DNA of 64,000 nt from an uncultured Anaerolineae bacterium (GTDB lineage Bacteria > Chloroflexota > Anaerolineae > Anaerolineales > Villigracilaceae): assembly GCA_903822545.1 (NCBI GenBank), contig CAIJPN010000008.1, positions 1 through 64,000 on the forward strand, in the 5' to 3' direction. Shown here in pieces: positions 46,347-55,211 of the stretch. Every line of letters starts with the position of its first letter. Within the stretch, counting starts at the first letter, position 1. The translations under genes were made by a program, and so were the position numbers. The notes below the pieces were generated by a model that made no database searches, was not told the origin of the DNA, and worked only from the letters and a program-made list of their open reading frames with translations.

Positions 46347-49300
46347 TTAATCAGCCGGGGCAGCTTCAAGCTGGAGGTCTGCCGCCAGGACATCGCTGAG
46401 CAGGAATTCTGCCAGAGATTCAATGGATTGATAATCAAGGCCCTGCATGGGCTTGAAACGGAATTCGAGCTTTTCCTGGATGCGGCGCTGGAGTTCGGTT
46501 ACAAGCAGTGAATCCAGACCAATTTCAAGGAAAACAGTCGACGGCGGCAATTTTTCGATACTCAAGCTGTCAGCCGCCTGGCCCATGGTCTGCTTAATTT
46601 CAGATGTCAGCCATTTGGACAGCAGACTGACACGTTCCCTGCGCGAGAGCGGGCGCAACATATCGACCAGTTCGCCACGGGTCTTGAAAATCTGGGGCGC
46701 GCTATCCCTGGCAGCTGTCCTGGCGGTTTCCTTTCCACCCAGCGAGGTCATGCGCCGCAGTTCTAGATTTTCAATTTCCATCAACAAGGTGCCATCATCG
46801 CCAAAAACGCGCAGGTTTGCCAGTGCGGCGCGCCCATTGTTGTTGGCGCGCACCTGCACATGGCTCCAGGCCTGGGCTGGCAGGATGTGATACAGCGTCA
46901 GCGACTGGATGGCTGTTTGAACCACTGCGCCTTCCAGGCTTTTTTCGCTGAGCATGCCAAAACCTGCGCCGACGGCGTGCAGGCAGCTATCCATCAAGAT
47001 AGCGTTGCGATAGGGATCATCTTCCGGGATGGTTGGGCTGTGTGCCACGCGCCCGTAGGCTTCACCGGAGGCCGGTTTGCCGAGCCACAGTTCACGCAGG
47101 TTGGCAAAGCGTCCGCCAAAATCGAGGCCGCTGTTGCGCAAATCGTTGTAGAAAGGCCCAACTTTTAACTCAGAAACGCGCCCGGCGAGTTCAATGTTCA
47201 GGTCGGCGCGCACGCGGCTTTCCCTGGTGCCCACGATCCGGCCGCGGCAGTGGATATTGCCAGCCGAGGAAAGGGTGAAATTAGCGACATCCAGGCCGCT
47301 GGTGCCGAATTCAAGCGTCAGGGTCAGTTTACGCTCTTCTTTGTAAGAAAGCGTAAGGGCGCGTTCAAAAATCACATCCTTGAAATCCACCGGACGCCAT
47401 TCCTTGCCCGATGCGGCCGCAAAACCGCGCGCAGCCATCTCGAGATAGCCAGTGCCGGGGAAAATGGTCGATTCGAGCACACGATGGTCTGTCCACGGGA
47501 TGGTGGTGCGCACGCCGTTCTCGAAAACAATCTTTTTGGCACTGCGGCTGACCAGCTTGCCGAGTAGCGGATGCAGTTCGGGCAGGGCTGGTAGTTCTTC
47601 TTCCAGCGCACCGGGCCGGTTGATGGGGAAATCTCCGGGGGCGACATCCAGGATGCCGGTGGCGTTCAGCCAATATTTTTCGCGCCGGAACGGGTAGAGC
47701 GGCAGGGAAACCCGCTGGTAATAAGCTCCGCCAAACAGGTTTTCCATCTTGAGCGGTGCGCCGCTGACATACAAGGCGGCCAGGCTGCCCAGCAGGTTGG
47801 AAACATCATTTTTATCGCGCTTCAGCGTTGGAATGGTGTGCAAATTGGGGGCATCGAAAGCTGTCACCACAGCAGGGGTCAGCGCCGGGTGTGGGCCAAC
47901 TTCCACCAGCAACGAACAGCCAGCGTCGATTATGTTCTGCATCCCCTGGTGGAACAGTACCGCCTGGCGCACCTGCGTGCTCCAGTAAGAGGCCGGTACA
48001 TCATCCCCGAAAAATTCGCCGCTAGTGTTGGATGCAATCGGAATGCGGGGCGGGTAAACCCGCATCTCGGCGGCGGCTTTGGTCAGTTCATCGAGGATCG
48101 GCTCCATGAGTGGAGAGTGGAAGGCATGCGAAACTTCCAATTCCTTGGTCTGGCGGCCCGCAGATTGAGCCAGGTCGTCAATCGCCATGACAGCATCAGC
48201 TGTGCCAGAGACAACCACAGCGCGCGGCCCGTTGACCGTGGCGATGGAAACTTCGCTTTCGCGACCCTGAATCCACTTTTGCACCTGTTCGACAGATGCG
48301 CCAATCGCCAGCATTTTGCCACCTTCGGGCAGTTGCCCCATCAGGCGACCACGCGTAACCACAAAGCGGGCGGCATCTTCCACATCGAGCATCCCGGCCA
48401 CACAGGCAGCCACCAACTCCCCAATGCTGTGCCCAATGACGTAATCGGGTTTCAGGCCCCAAGAGTTGAGCAGTTCGGCCAGGGCATATTCAATTGCAAA
48501 CAGGGCGGGCTGCACATAACGGGTATTTTCGAGATATTCGGCTGATTTTTCACCGTAGAGCACATCCAGTAGGGGCACGCCAAGTTCAGGGTCGATCAAC
48601 TCGGCCACCTGGCGCAGGGCTTCGGCAAAACGCGGCTCATTTTCGTACAACTGGCGTCCCATGCCGGGGTATTGCGCACCCTGACCAGTGAACATAAAAG
48701 CGGTTTTGGTTTTGATGCGGGTGACAACCTGCCCGGTAGCCAATCCCTGTGGCACGCGCCCGGCGCGCCAGGCTTCCAGCTTGCGCTTGATCTCATCCTT
48801 TTCTTTGCCTACCACCGCCAGGCGATGGTGGTGCTGGGTGCGGTCAAGTGCGGCAGAATAAGTCAGGTCGCGCAGCGAGGCGGGGTGTTTGTCGAGCAGA
48901 TCCACCCATTTATCGGCCAATTCTTCCAGCGAGGCAGCCGATTTGGCAGACATGAACAACAATCCGTTTTCGCGGTCGAGCAGGCCTGCCTGCTCATCTT
49001 GCAAAACTTGTCCGTTCGCAGAAAGCGGCGCTTCCTGCAAAATGGCATGGGCATTGGTGCCGCTATAGCCAAAAGAGTTGATTCCTGCCAGGCGCGGGGC
49101 AGCCCCACGCCGCCAGGGAATGCGCTGGGTGGCAACCTGCACCGGGGCGCGGCCCAGGTTGATATTCGGATTTAATTTTGTAAAGTGGATGCTGGGGAGG
49201 ATTTCCTCGTACTGGAGCGAAAGCGCCACCTTGGCCAAACTCAACAACCCGGCGCCTGCCTCCAGGTGCCCGAAGTTGCTCTTCACTGAACCAACATACA

Positions 49301-50354
49301 GCGGATTATCCGCCAGCCGCTCGGGGCCAAAAACGTTGACAATGGCGCTCATCTCAATTGGGTCGCCGACCGGGGTGCCGGTGCCGTGCGCTTCAACGTA
49401 CTGCACATCGGTGGGGCTGACGCCCACCCGTGCCAACGCGCTGCGGATGACTTTTTCCTGCGCACGGCCATTGGGCGCAGTCAGCGCCGGGGTGTGACCA
49501 TCCTGGTTGACAGCCGTGCCAACGATGCTGGCGTAAATCCGGTCGCCGCGTTCGATGGCATCCGATTGGCGACGCAGGATGATCGCCATGCAGCCCTCGC
49601 CGCGGATATAGCCATCGGCAGAGGCATCAAAAGCAGCGCAATGCCCATTGCGAGACATCAAACCGACTTTCGAAAAAGCGATGTGCAGGCCAGGGTGAAG
49701 CATGATATTAATGCCCGCAACAATAGCCATGTCGCAATCGCCCGCCAGTATGCTTTGACGGGCGACATGCAAGGCTACCAGCGAACTGGAGCAGGCGGTA
49801 TCCAGGGTCAGGCAGGGCCCTTCGAGACCGAGAAAATGGGAGATACGCCCGGCAGAAATACTCATCGCATCACCCATGGCATCGTAACCAGTAATGCCGA
49901 GGGGGCCTTCATAAATGCCCTTTAACTGGGAATATCCGTTGGTATTCATCATCGCCAGGAACATGCCGGTGTTGCTGTGAGCCAGTTCCTCGGCAGATTG
50001 CCCGGCATCTTCCAGGGCGTGCCAGACCGTTTGCAAGATCAAGCGCTGCTGCGGGTCCATTCGGGCAGCTTCAGCGTCAGAAATGCCAAAGAAACCGGCA
50101 TCAAAGGCTTCGATATCTTCAACAAAGCTGCCTTTGCGCACGTACGTTTTCCCAGGGGTGACCGGATCAGGATCGTAGAATGCGTTCACATTCCAGCGAT
50201 TGCGCGGGACTTCGGTTACCAGGTCGCGGCCACTGCGCAATGCTTCCAGCAGCTCGGCAGTGGATGTGATGTTACCGGGAAGGGTGCAGCCAATGCCGAT
50301 CAGGGCGATTGGTTCTGCACTGGCTTTCTTGTTCTCGTTGGTTTGTAAAGTCAT
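46347..50354 (-). CDS. Type I polyketide synthase module: KS-AT-DH-ACP
   Basis: 1335 residues from the ATG at 50354 (GGAGG upstream). KS about 13-445 with intact triad: Cys188 (DTACSSS), His323 (EAHGTGT), His363 (NFGHLEA). AT about 550-850 with GHSIGE (Ser643) and HAFH (743-746), which predicts malonyl-CoA. DH about 925-1205 with His957 and D1122-x3-H1126; the HxxxGxxxxP motif has Glu for Gly (HRVLESTIFP). ACP about 1240-1325 with IGLDSL (Ser1282). There is no KR or ER domain; a FabG-like SDR in the operon may act in trans. The single module may be used once or iteratively. First gene of the minus-strand biosynthetic operon. Confidence 0.95.
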   Translation of the reverse strand: MTLQTNENKKASAEPIALIGIGCTLPGNITSTAELLEALRSGRDLVTEVPRNRWNVNAFYDPDPVTPGKTYVRKGSFVEDIEAFDAGFFGISDAEAARMDPQQRLILQTVWHALEDAGQSAEELAHSNTGMFLAMMNTNGYSQLKGIYEGPLGITGYDAMGDAMSISAGRISHFLGLEGPCLTLDTACSSSLVALHVARQSILAGDCDMAIVAGINIMLHPGLHIAFSKVGLMSRNGHCAAFDASADGYIRGEGCMAIILRRQSDAIERGDRIYASIVGTAVNQDGHTPALTAPNGRAQEKVIRSALARVGVSPTDVQYVEAHGTGTPVGDPIEMSAIVNVFGPERLADNPLYVGSVKSNFGHLEAGAGLLSLAKVALSLQYEEILPSIHFTKLNPNINLGRAPVQVATQRIPWRRGAAPRLAGINSFGYSGTNAHAILQEAPLSANGQVLQDEQAGLLDRENGLLFMSAKSAASLEELADKWVDLLDKHPASLRDLTYSAALDRTQHHHRLAVVGKEKDEIKRKLEAWRAGRVPQGLATGQVVTRIKTKTAFMFTGQGAQYPGMGRQLYENEPRFAEALRQVAELIDPELGVPLLDVLYGEKSAEYLENTRYVQPALFAIEYALAELLNSWGLKPDYVIGHSIGELVAACVAGMLDVEDAARFVVTRGRLMGQLPEGGKMLAIGASVEQVQKWIQGRESEVSIATVNGPRAVVVSGTADAVMAIDDLAQSAGRQTKELEVSHAFHSPLMEPILDELTKAAAEMRVYPPRIPIASNTSGEFFGDDVPASYWSTQVRQAVLFHQGMQNIIDAGCSLLVEVGPHPALTPAVVTAFDAPNLHTIPTLKRDKNDVSNLLGSLAALYVSGAPLKMENLFGGAYYQRVSLPLYPFRREKYWLNATGILDVAPGDFPINRPGALEEELPALPELHPLLGKLVSRSAKKIVFENGVRTTIPWTDHRVLESTIFPGTGYLEMAARGFAAASGKEWRPVDFKDVIFERALTLSYKEERKLTLTLEFGTSGLDVANFTLSSAGNIHCRGRIVGTRESRVRADLNIELAGRVSELKVGPFYNDLRNSGLDFGGRFANLRELWLGKPASGEAYGRVAHSPTIPEDDPYRNAILMDSCLHAVGAGFGMLSEKSLEGAVVQTAIQSLTLYHILPAQAWSHVQVRANNNGRAALANLRVFGDDGTLLMEIENLELRRMTSLGGKETARTAARDSAPQIFKTRGELVDMLRPLSRRERVSLLSKWLTSEIKQTMGQAADSLSIEKLPPSTVFLEIGLDSLLVTELQRRIQEKLEFRFKPMQGLDYQSIESLAEFLLSDVLAADLQLEAAPAD

Positions 50355-50386
50355 TCTGCCTCCAAAAATTAATAATAAAAAGCGCA

Positions 50387-50414
50387 GTGTGCCCTTTATA
50401 ATTGGAGGGCACAC
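50387..50414 (-). promoter_or_regulatory. Inverted repeat (candidate operator) upstream of the PKS gene
   Basis: GTGTGCCCT / AGGGCACAC, 9-base arms around an AT-rich centre with TATAA-like sequence, 33 bases before the PKS start. Overlap with a possible -10 suggests regulation of the operon; no cognate regulator is next to it. Confidence 0.4.
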
Positions 50415-50463
50415 GTAATTTCATTATGGTCAAATGACAATAATCACTTTTTTTAGAGTACAA

Positions 50464-50491
50464 TTGTCTTAATATTGATACATAATATAAC
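50464..50491 (+). promoter_or_regulatory. Promoter candidate for the plus-strand ABC1/FHA operon
   Basis: TTGTCT and TATAAC with a 16-base spacer, in a 200-base AT-rich divergent region, about 75 bases before the first gene. Confidence 0.45.
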
Positions 50492-50564
50492 CAAGATAAT
50501 GGTTTGTCAATCCTGTTTTGATTAGGCTCATTACAATCACATCTACATAGAAAGTGAGGAAGGT

Positions 50565-50828
50565 ATGGCAGAAGAAACGAAGGAAAGCAGCACCGAAATG
50601 GCCCAACCCATCATCATTGACCTGGGAAAACAGAAGTCGAGCAAGTTGAAGGACCTGAAAAAAGGGAAAGGCAAATTATGGGATGAAGTCTTCGATGTTG
50701 TCGATGAAGCCAGGGAAATGCTTGGCGAAGAAGCAGATGGAAAAGTAATCGTTCCGATTATTGTCATCTACGAAAAGAAACCAAAACGTTCCAGCCTCGA
50801 CAAATTAATATTCCCGCTTGCCAAGTGA
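50565..50828 (+). CDS. Small conserved-looking protein, unknown function
   Basis: 87 residues, no signal peptide. MAQPIIIDLGKQKSSKLKDL is followed by KKGKGKLWDEVFDVVDEARE and a short strand-rich end with VIVPIIVIYEKKPKRSS. The I-I-D-L-G-K-Q followed by a basic stretch and G-K-L is a pattern I have seen in short uncharacterised proteins, but I cannot name the function. GAGGAAGGT precedes the ATG. It is the first gene of a five-gene plus-strand run (next gene 18 bases on) with ABC1 kinases and an FHA-ABC transporter. Confidence 0.65.
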   Translation: MAEETKESSTEMAQPIIIDLGKQKSSKLKDLKKGKGKLWDEVFDVVDEAREMLGEEADGKVIVPIIVIYEKKPKRSSLDKLIFPLAK

Positions 50829-50846
50829 AGCTGAAGGAGACTCACC

Positions 50847-51308
50847 ATGTCTGCTGAAGATGATAATGCGAAAGTCCACGCACTGGGTCAGGAAGTTGAA
50901 TCCCAGGAAGAATCCAGGATTAAGCCAATTGTCCTGAAATACAAGAAGTTAAAGAAGAAAAAAGCCGAGGCGGCCGAAGGTGAAAGCAAAGAAAAATATT
51001 CCAAAGGCCTGGAAAATATCCAGCGGTTGGAGGGAAATGTTGTTCGAATCAGCCAGAAGGCCACCAAGGCGCTCTCAAAAGGGTTGGAAGTTTACGAGAA
51101 AGAAAGAGAAAAGTCGGCGCAGGAAAAGACCGATGGCGCGATTGAGGATTTCATCCACAATTCTGCCAAAGCAACCAGCACGTATTTGAAAGAAGCCAGC
51201 GATATTCCGCTTGATGTTGCTGATGCGGTGAGCAATTCATCTTACCGAAAGGAACTACGTAAAAACCTGCGGCGAGCATCCAAATTCCTGCGTTTGTGGC
51301 GGATATAA
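50847..51308 (+). CDS. Charged, helical (coiled-coil/phasin-like) protein, unknown function
   Basis: 153 residues, very rich in Lys and Glu, with long predicted helices (residues 20-55 and 60-110) and an amphipathic middle section with RISQKATKALSKGLEVYEKE. No signal or membrane segment. A coiled-coil or lipid-granule surface protein is possible; no family is recognised. AAGGAG precedes the ATG. It lies directly before the paired ABC1 kinases, echoing the phasin-like/ABC1 pairing at 35-37 kb. A hairpin (51328-51357) follows. Confidence 0.65.
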   Translation: MSAEDDNAKVHALGQEVESQEESRIKPIVLKYKKLKKKKAEAAEGESKEKYSKGLENIQRLEGNVVRISQKATKALSKGLEVYEKEREKSAQEKTDGAIEDFIHNSAKATSTYLKEASDIPLDVADAVSNSSYRKELRKNLRRASKFLRLWRI

Positions 51309-51368
51309 CGGATAACTACTGAAAGATACCAGCCAGGTTCACAAGAGCCTGGCTGGTGCAAATCAAAT

Positions 51369-53234
51369 ATGAGAAGCGCGCAAAAGCAAGCCCCACCTGA
51401 ACTCACTGTAGACGGCAAACCGCAAGGAACGATTGCTGCCCTGCCCCGACGCGATTTTATCAAGCTCTCAAGCAATGACACCGACTTGCCGCAAATGCGC
51501 TTTGTGACGTTTGAACTAAAGCGCGCGCACGCTTTTCAACGTTTGTTCAACTGGTTTCAATTACTTTTTTATTTTTACACTCACATTTTCCTTGATAAAT
51601 TGCGCGGCCAGAACACGCCCAGGCGGCGCGCGGCACATCTCAGGCAGGCTTTTGAGCGTCAGGGGGGGGCTTTCATCAAGCTCGGCATTCACCTGGGGAT
51701 GAGAATTGACCTGATCCCATGGTATTACAGCAATGATCTTTCTTGCATGGTCGATCGGATGGCCCCTTTTGATGTGACCGAAGCAATCGCCACCATCGAA
51801 CGCTGTATCAAAAAGCCGCTCCAGTCTGTTTTTGCGCGATTTGACCCCCAACCCATCCTGTCAACATCCACAGCCTGCACCTACCAGGCTGTGCTCCACA
51901 GCGGCGAGAGAGTGGCCGTCAAAGTGCGCCGCCCGGGAATTGGTGAGCAGTTCACGGCAGATATCGAAGCTTTTGACTGGCTGCTGACCCTTGCAGAATT
52001 CCTGACCATTTTCCGCCCCGGCCTGACCAAGGGCATGCGGCAAGAATTTCGCACCCTGTTGATGGAAGAACTGGATTTTGTGCAGGAAGCGCGCCGCCAG
52101 GATGCTTTCAGGCGCGCAGCAGAAGAATCACGTAAGAATTTTTTCACCGCCCCGCGCGTTTATCTTGAATATTCGGGCGAGGAAGTTGTGGTAAACACCT
52201 TCGCAAGCGGGATGTGGCTGTGGGAACTGCTCTCAGCCATCGAGCTGGGTGATGAAACAGTGCTGGCACAGGCCCGCGCAATGAACATCGATCACCAACA
52301 GGTAGCCAAAAGGCTGATGTGGGTCAATTATTGGGCGAGAGAAGAAAACCTGTTCTTTCATGCCGACCCGAACTCGAACAACATCATTCTTGGCCGCGAT
52401 GGCACGCTTTCATTCATCAATTTCACCAGCACGGGCACACTCAGTCGCACCAAACAGCAAGCCATGCGGCAAATCTTATATTACGCCTGGCAACGCGATC
52501 CCCAAAACATGGCACGTTCATCGCTGATTTTGATGGAGCCCCTGCCACCCATCGACCTGATCAAAATGACCCAAGAATTGGAAACCTACAACTGGCAGAT
52601 GCTATATGCCATGGAGGCCACACCCGGCAGCATCGCATGGCAGGAACGCACATCTGCCATGTTGTGGATTGGAATCATCGAAATGGCGCGCAAATATGGC
52701 GTTGTCATCGATGTTGAAGTGCTGCGCCTGCTGCGCGCAACGCTCCTGCTCGAATCGATGGCAGTAAGGCTTGACCCTGACATCAACTTCATTCTGGATT
52801 ATCGCAAATTCCGCGTATATAAAGCCGAACAGGTGCGCCGGCGTGTTACCGATAAAATCCTGGATCAACTGGACGGTAAGGGCAACGAGCAGTTGATCAT
52901 CCGCGTTGACCGTATCATCCAAACGCTAGAAGGGCTGTTCAACCGAACCATCCACATGTTCACCCTGCCATCGGTCAACTTCAATGTGCTGATGAGCAAA
53001 TGGTCATTCGCAGTTTATATCGCAGTGCGGTTTTTCGCGCAATCGCTGGTAGTCACCGGGATTGCGCTGGCGGTCAGCCTGGCATTCTTGATGCTCAATC
53101 AGCAAAACCCATTCTCAATTCAAGAATTAATCACCTGGACGCTAACCAATCCGCTCTACCAGGCAGTGATCATCGTGCTGGTCTTCATCAATGGCCGGAC
53201 AGTTCTGTTCCGCATGGATGACAAAGAGGTCTGA
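51369..53234 (+). CDS. ABC1/UbiB-family pseudokinase-like protein
   Basis: 621 residues, ABC1 domain about 85-400 and two C-terminal membrane segments (about 545-568, 590-610). Key positions are altered: KxGQ is KLGI (104-107), the Ala-rich loop is LSTSTACTYQA, HADPHPGN is HADPNSNN (331-338), and the metal DFG is NFT (351-353). Lys185 (RVAVKVRRP) and the Asp333 of HADP remain. The loss of the DFG Asp makes normal catalysis doubtful. It overlaps the next, normal ABC1 gene by one base (TGATG), so the two are translated together and may form an active/pseudo pair. The start has no obvious ribosome binding site. Confidence 0.88.
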   Translation: MRSAQKQAPPELTVDGKPQGTIAALPRRDFIKLSSNDTDLPQMRFVTFELKRAHAFQRLFNWFQLLFYFYTHIFLDKLRGQNTPRRRAAHLRQAFERQGGAFIKLGIHLGMRIDLIPWYYSNDLSCMVDRMAPFDVTEAIATIERCIKKPLQSVFARFDPQPILSTSTACTYQAVLHSGERVAVKVRRPGIGEQFTADIEAFDWLLTLAEFLTIFRPGLTKGMRQEFRTLLMEELDFVQEARRQDAFRRAAEESRKNFFTAPRVYLEYSGEEVVVNTFASGMWLWELLSAIELGDETVLAQARAMNIDHQQVAKRLMWVNYWAREENLFFHADPNSNNIILGRDGTLSFINFTSTGTLSRTKQQAMRQILYYAWQRDPQNMARSSLILMEPLPPIDLIKMTQELETYNWQMLYAMEATPGSIAWQERTSAMLWIGIIEMARKYGVVIDVEVLRLLRATLLLESMAVRLDPDINFILDYRKFRVYKAEQVRRRVTDKILDQLDGKGNEQLIIRVDRIIQTLEGLFNRTIHMFTLPSVNFNVLMSKWSFAVYIAVRFFAQSLVVTGIALAVSLAFLMLNQQNPFSIQELITWTLTNPLYQAVIIVLVFINGRTVLFRMDDKEV

Positions 53235-55168
53235 TGGCACTGACGCAAACCCCGGCAGGTTTAAAACATCCACAAATACGCCGCAAAGTCGCCGAGGCTG
53301 TCAGCGCGTGGAAACAACAACGCCAGGCCGCCGCAGCAGCCCTGGCGCAGCGAGAAACCCTGTCGCTGGATGAAGTCTTGCAGAGCCTGCCTCGCCGCGA
53401 ACAAATGCCCCAGCGCGATGAACGGCAGTTATGGCTGCCTTTTATCGAGCCGATGCACTTCAAGGTGAGCAAACTGCGCAGCATTATCCGCCTGTTCAGT
53501 TGGTTCAACCTGCTGGCGACCATCCTGCTGGGAACCCTGTTCGACCAGATCCTGCGGCGCGACACAGTGGAACGGCGCGCAATCCGTTTGCGCCAGGCGC
53601 TCGAAAAAGCGGGTGGCACCTTTGTCAAACTGGGACAACAGATCGCCATGCGCATCGACCTGGTACCCTGGGCATACTGTGTGGAACTGTCCAAAATGCT
53701 TGATCGCATGGTGCCATTCCCAGCTGAGCAAGCCCTGGCCGCCATCGAAAGAACCATCAAACGCCCCTGGCAGGAAGTCTTCGAGGTCTTTGACCCCAAA
53801 GCCATCGGTTCGGCCTCGATTGCCTGTGTCTACCAGGCTGTGCTAAAAGATGGCACCAAAGTTGTGGTCAAGATCCGTCGGCCAGGCATCGCCGAATTGT
53901 TCAGGGCCGACCTGCAAGTGCTGGACTGGCTGGCAGGAATAGGGGAATTCCTGACCATCATCCGCCCCGGGTTTACGCGCAACCTGCGAATTGAACTGCG
54001 CGAACTCCTGCTGGAAGAGCTGGATTTTCGCCGCGAAGGCCGTTTCCAGGATATTTTCCGCCGCAACGCCGGGAAATCTGGCAAAGATTTTTTCACCGCC
54101 CCCCAGGTTTACTTCGACCTATCGGGAGACGAGGTGCTGGTGCAAGAATTCGTCTCAGGATTGTGGCTATGGGAAGTGATCGCACTGGTAGAACAGAACA
54201 CAGCCCAGGGACGTGCCCTGCTCAAACAGTTGAACATCGACCCTGGCATCGTTGCCCGGCGCATCCTGTGGGCTGCTTTTTGGAGCATGGATGAGCACGT
54301 TTTCTTCCACGCTGATCCGCATCCGGCCAACATCCTGGTGCGCCCCAACAACCAGGTCACTTTCATCGATTTTGGCAGCTGCGGCAGCTTCAACAACCAA
54401 CAAAAAGTCGCTCTGGAACAAATGGTTTTAAGTATGCGAGACCAGGATGTAGAATCGATGACACGCGCCTCCCTGGCCCTAATGGAACCACTCCCCCCGG
54501 TGGATGTTCCCAACCTGGTAAAACAGGCCCAAAATGAATACATGCGCGTCCTGCACACCTTCAACACCCCGGCCAAATACACCCAATACTGGGAACGCAC
54601 CTCCGCCCGTCAGTGGTTTGTGCTGATTCGCGTTTCGCAAAAGTTCAACCTGCCCATGAACCTGCACATGCTGCATATGATCCGCGCCACCCTGCTCTAC
54701 GACTCCATCGTGCTGCGTCTCGATAACCAGCTGGATCGCTATTATGAATATACACAATTTATGAAAGATCGCGCCAACCTGGTCAAAGACAAGTGGCGCG
54801 AAAAGCTCAAAGAGAATAGTGGCGATGGATTCTTCCTCAATATCGAAGAAATCAGCAAGAGTTTCAATGATTTAATGATCCGCACTCAAACAGTGCTGGG
54901 CCAACCGCTGGTACACATCGGTTCAACCGTGGATAAATGGATCTTTGCCATCAGCGTGATAAGCCGCATGGTCGGGCGCATCCTGTTACTGACCATCCTG
55001 GGGATTGCGCTGGCCGATATTATCCTGGTTCTCAACCAGCAGCCGGTTTCGGCTTCCATCATCTTCAACACAGTTATCCAGAACAAGTTCTATCAAATTT
55101 TCATTATCGCGGCTGTAATCCTCAACATCAGGCACATTCTCTTCCGCCTGAGAGATCTGGATCGATAA
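53234..55168 (+). CDS. ABC1/UbiB-family kinase, canonical
   Basis: 644 residues. N-terminal helical extension of about 110 residues, then intact ABC1 motifs: VKLGQQIAMR (KxGQ, 132-135), AIGSASIACVYQAVLKDG, VVVKIRRPG, FFHADPHPANILV and VTFIDFGSCGSF. Two membrane segments near the C-terminus (about 575-600, 612-632). Together with the degenerate paralogue upstream it probably acts at the membrane on lipid or quinone metabolism. The role relative to the divergent PKS/NRPS operon is inferred from position only. Confidence 0.92.
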   Translation: MALTQTPAGLKHPQIRRKVAEAVSAWKQQRQAAAAALAQRETLSLDEVLQSLPRREQMPQRDERQLWLPFIEPMHFKVSKLRSIIRLFSWFNLLATILLGTLFDQILRRDTVERRAIRLRQALEKAGGTFVKLGQQIAMRIDLVPWAYCVELSKMLDRMVPFPAEQALAAIERTIKRPWQEVFEVFDPKAIGSASIACVYQAVLKDGTKVVVKIRRPGIAELFRADLQVLDWLAGIGEFLTIIRPGFTRNLRIELRELLLEELDFRREGRFQDIFRRNAGKSGKDFFTAPQVYFDLSGDEVLVQEFVSGLWLWEVIALVEQNTAQGRALLKQLNIDPGIVARRILWAAFWSMDEHVFFHADPHPANILVRPNNQVTFIDFGSCGSFNNQQKVALEQMVLSMRDQDVESMTRASLALMEPLPPVDVPNLVKQAQNEYMRVLHTFNTPAKYTQYWERTSARQWFVLIRVSQKFNLPMNLHMLHMIRATLLYDSIVLRLDNQLDRYYEYTQFMKDRANLVKDKWREKLKENSGDGFFLNIEEISKSFNDLMIRTQTVLGQPLVHIGSTVDKWIFAISVISRMVGRILLLTILGIALADIILVLNQQPVSASIIFNTVIQNKFYQIFIIAAVILNIRHILFRLRDLDR

Positions 55169-55211
55169 AATTTTAATCGTTTACCCGCTATTTAAATTTT
55201 TGGAGGCAGGT

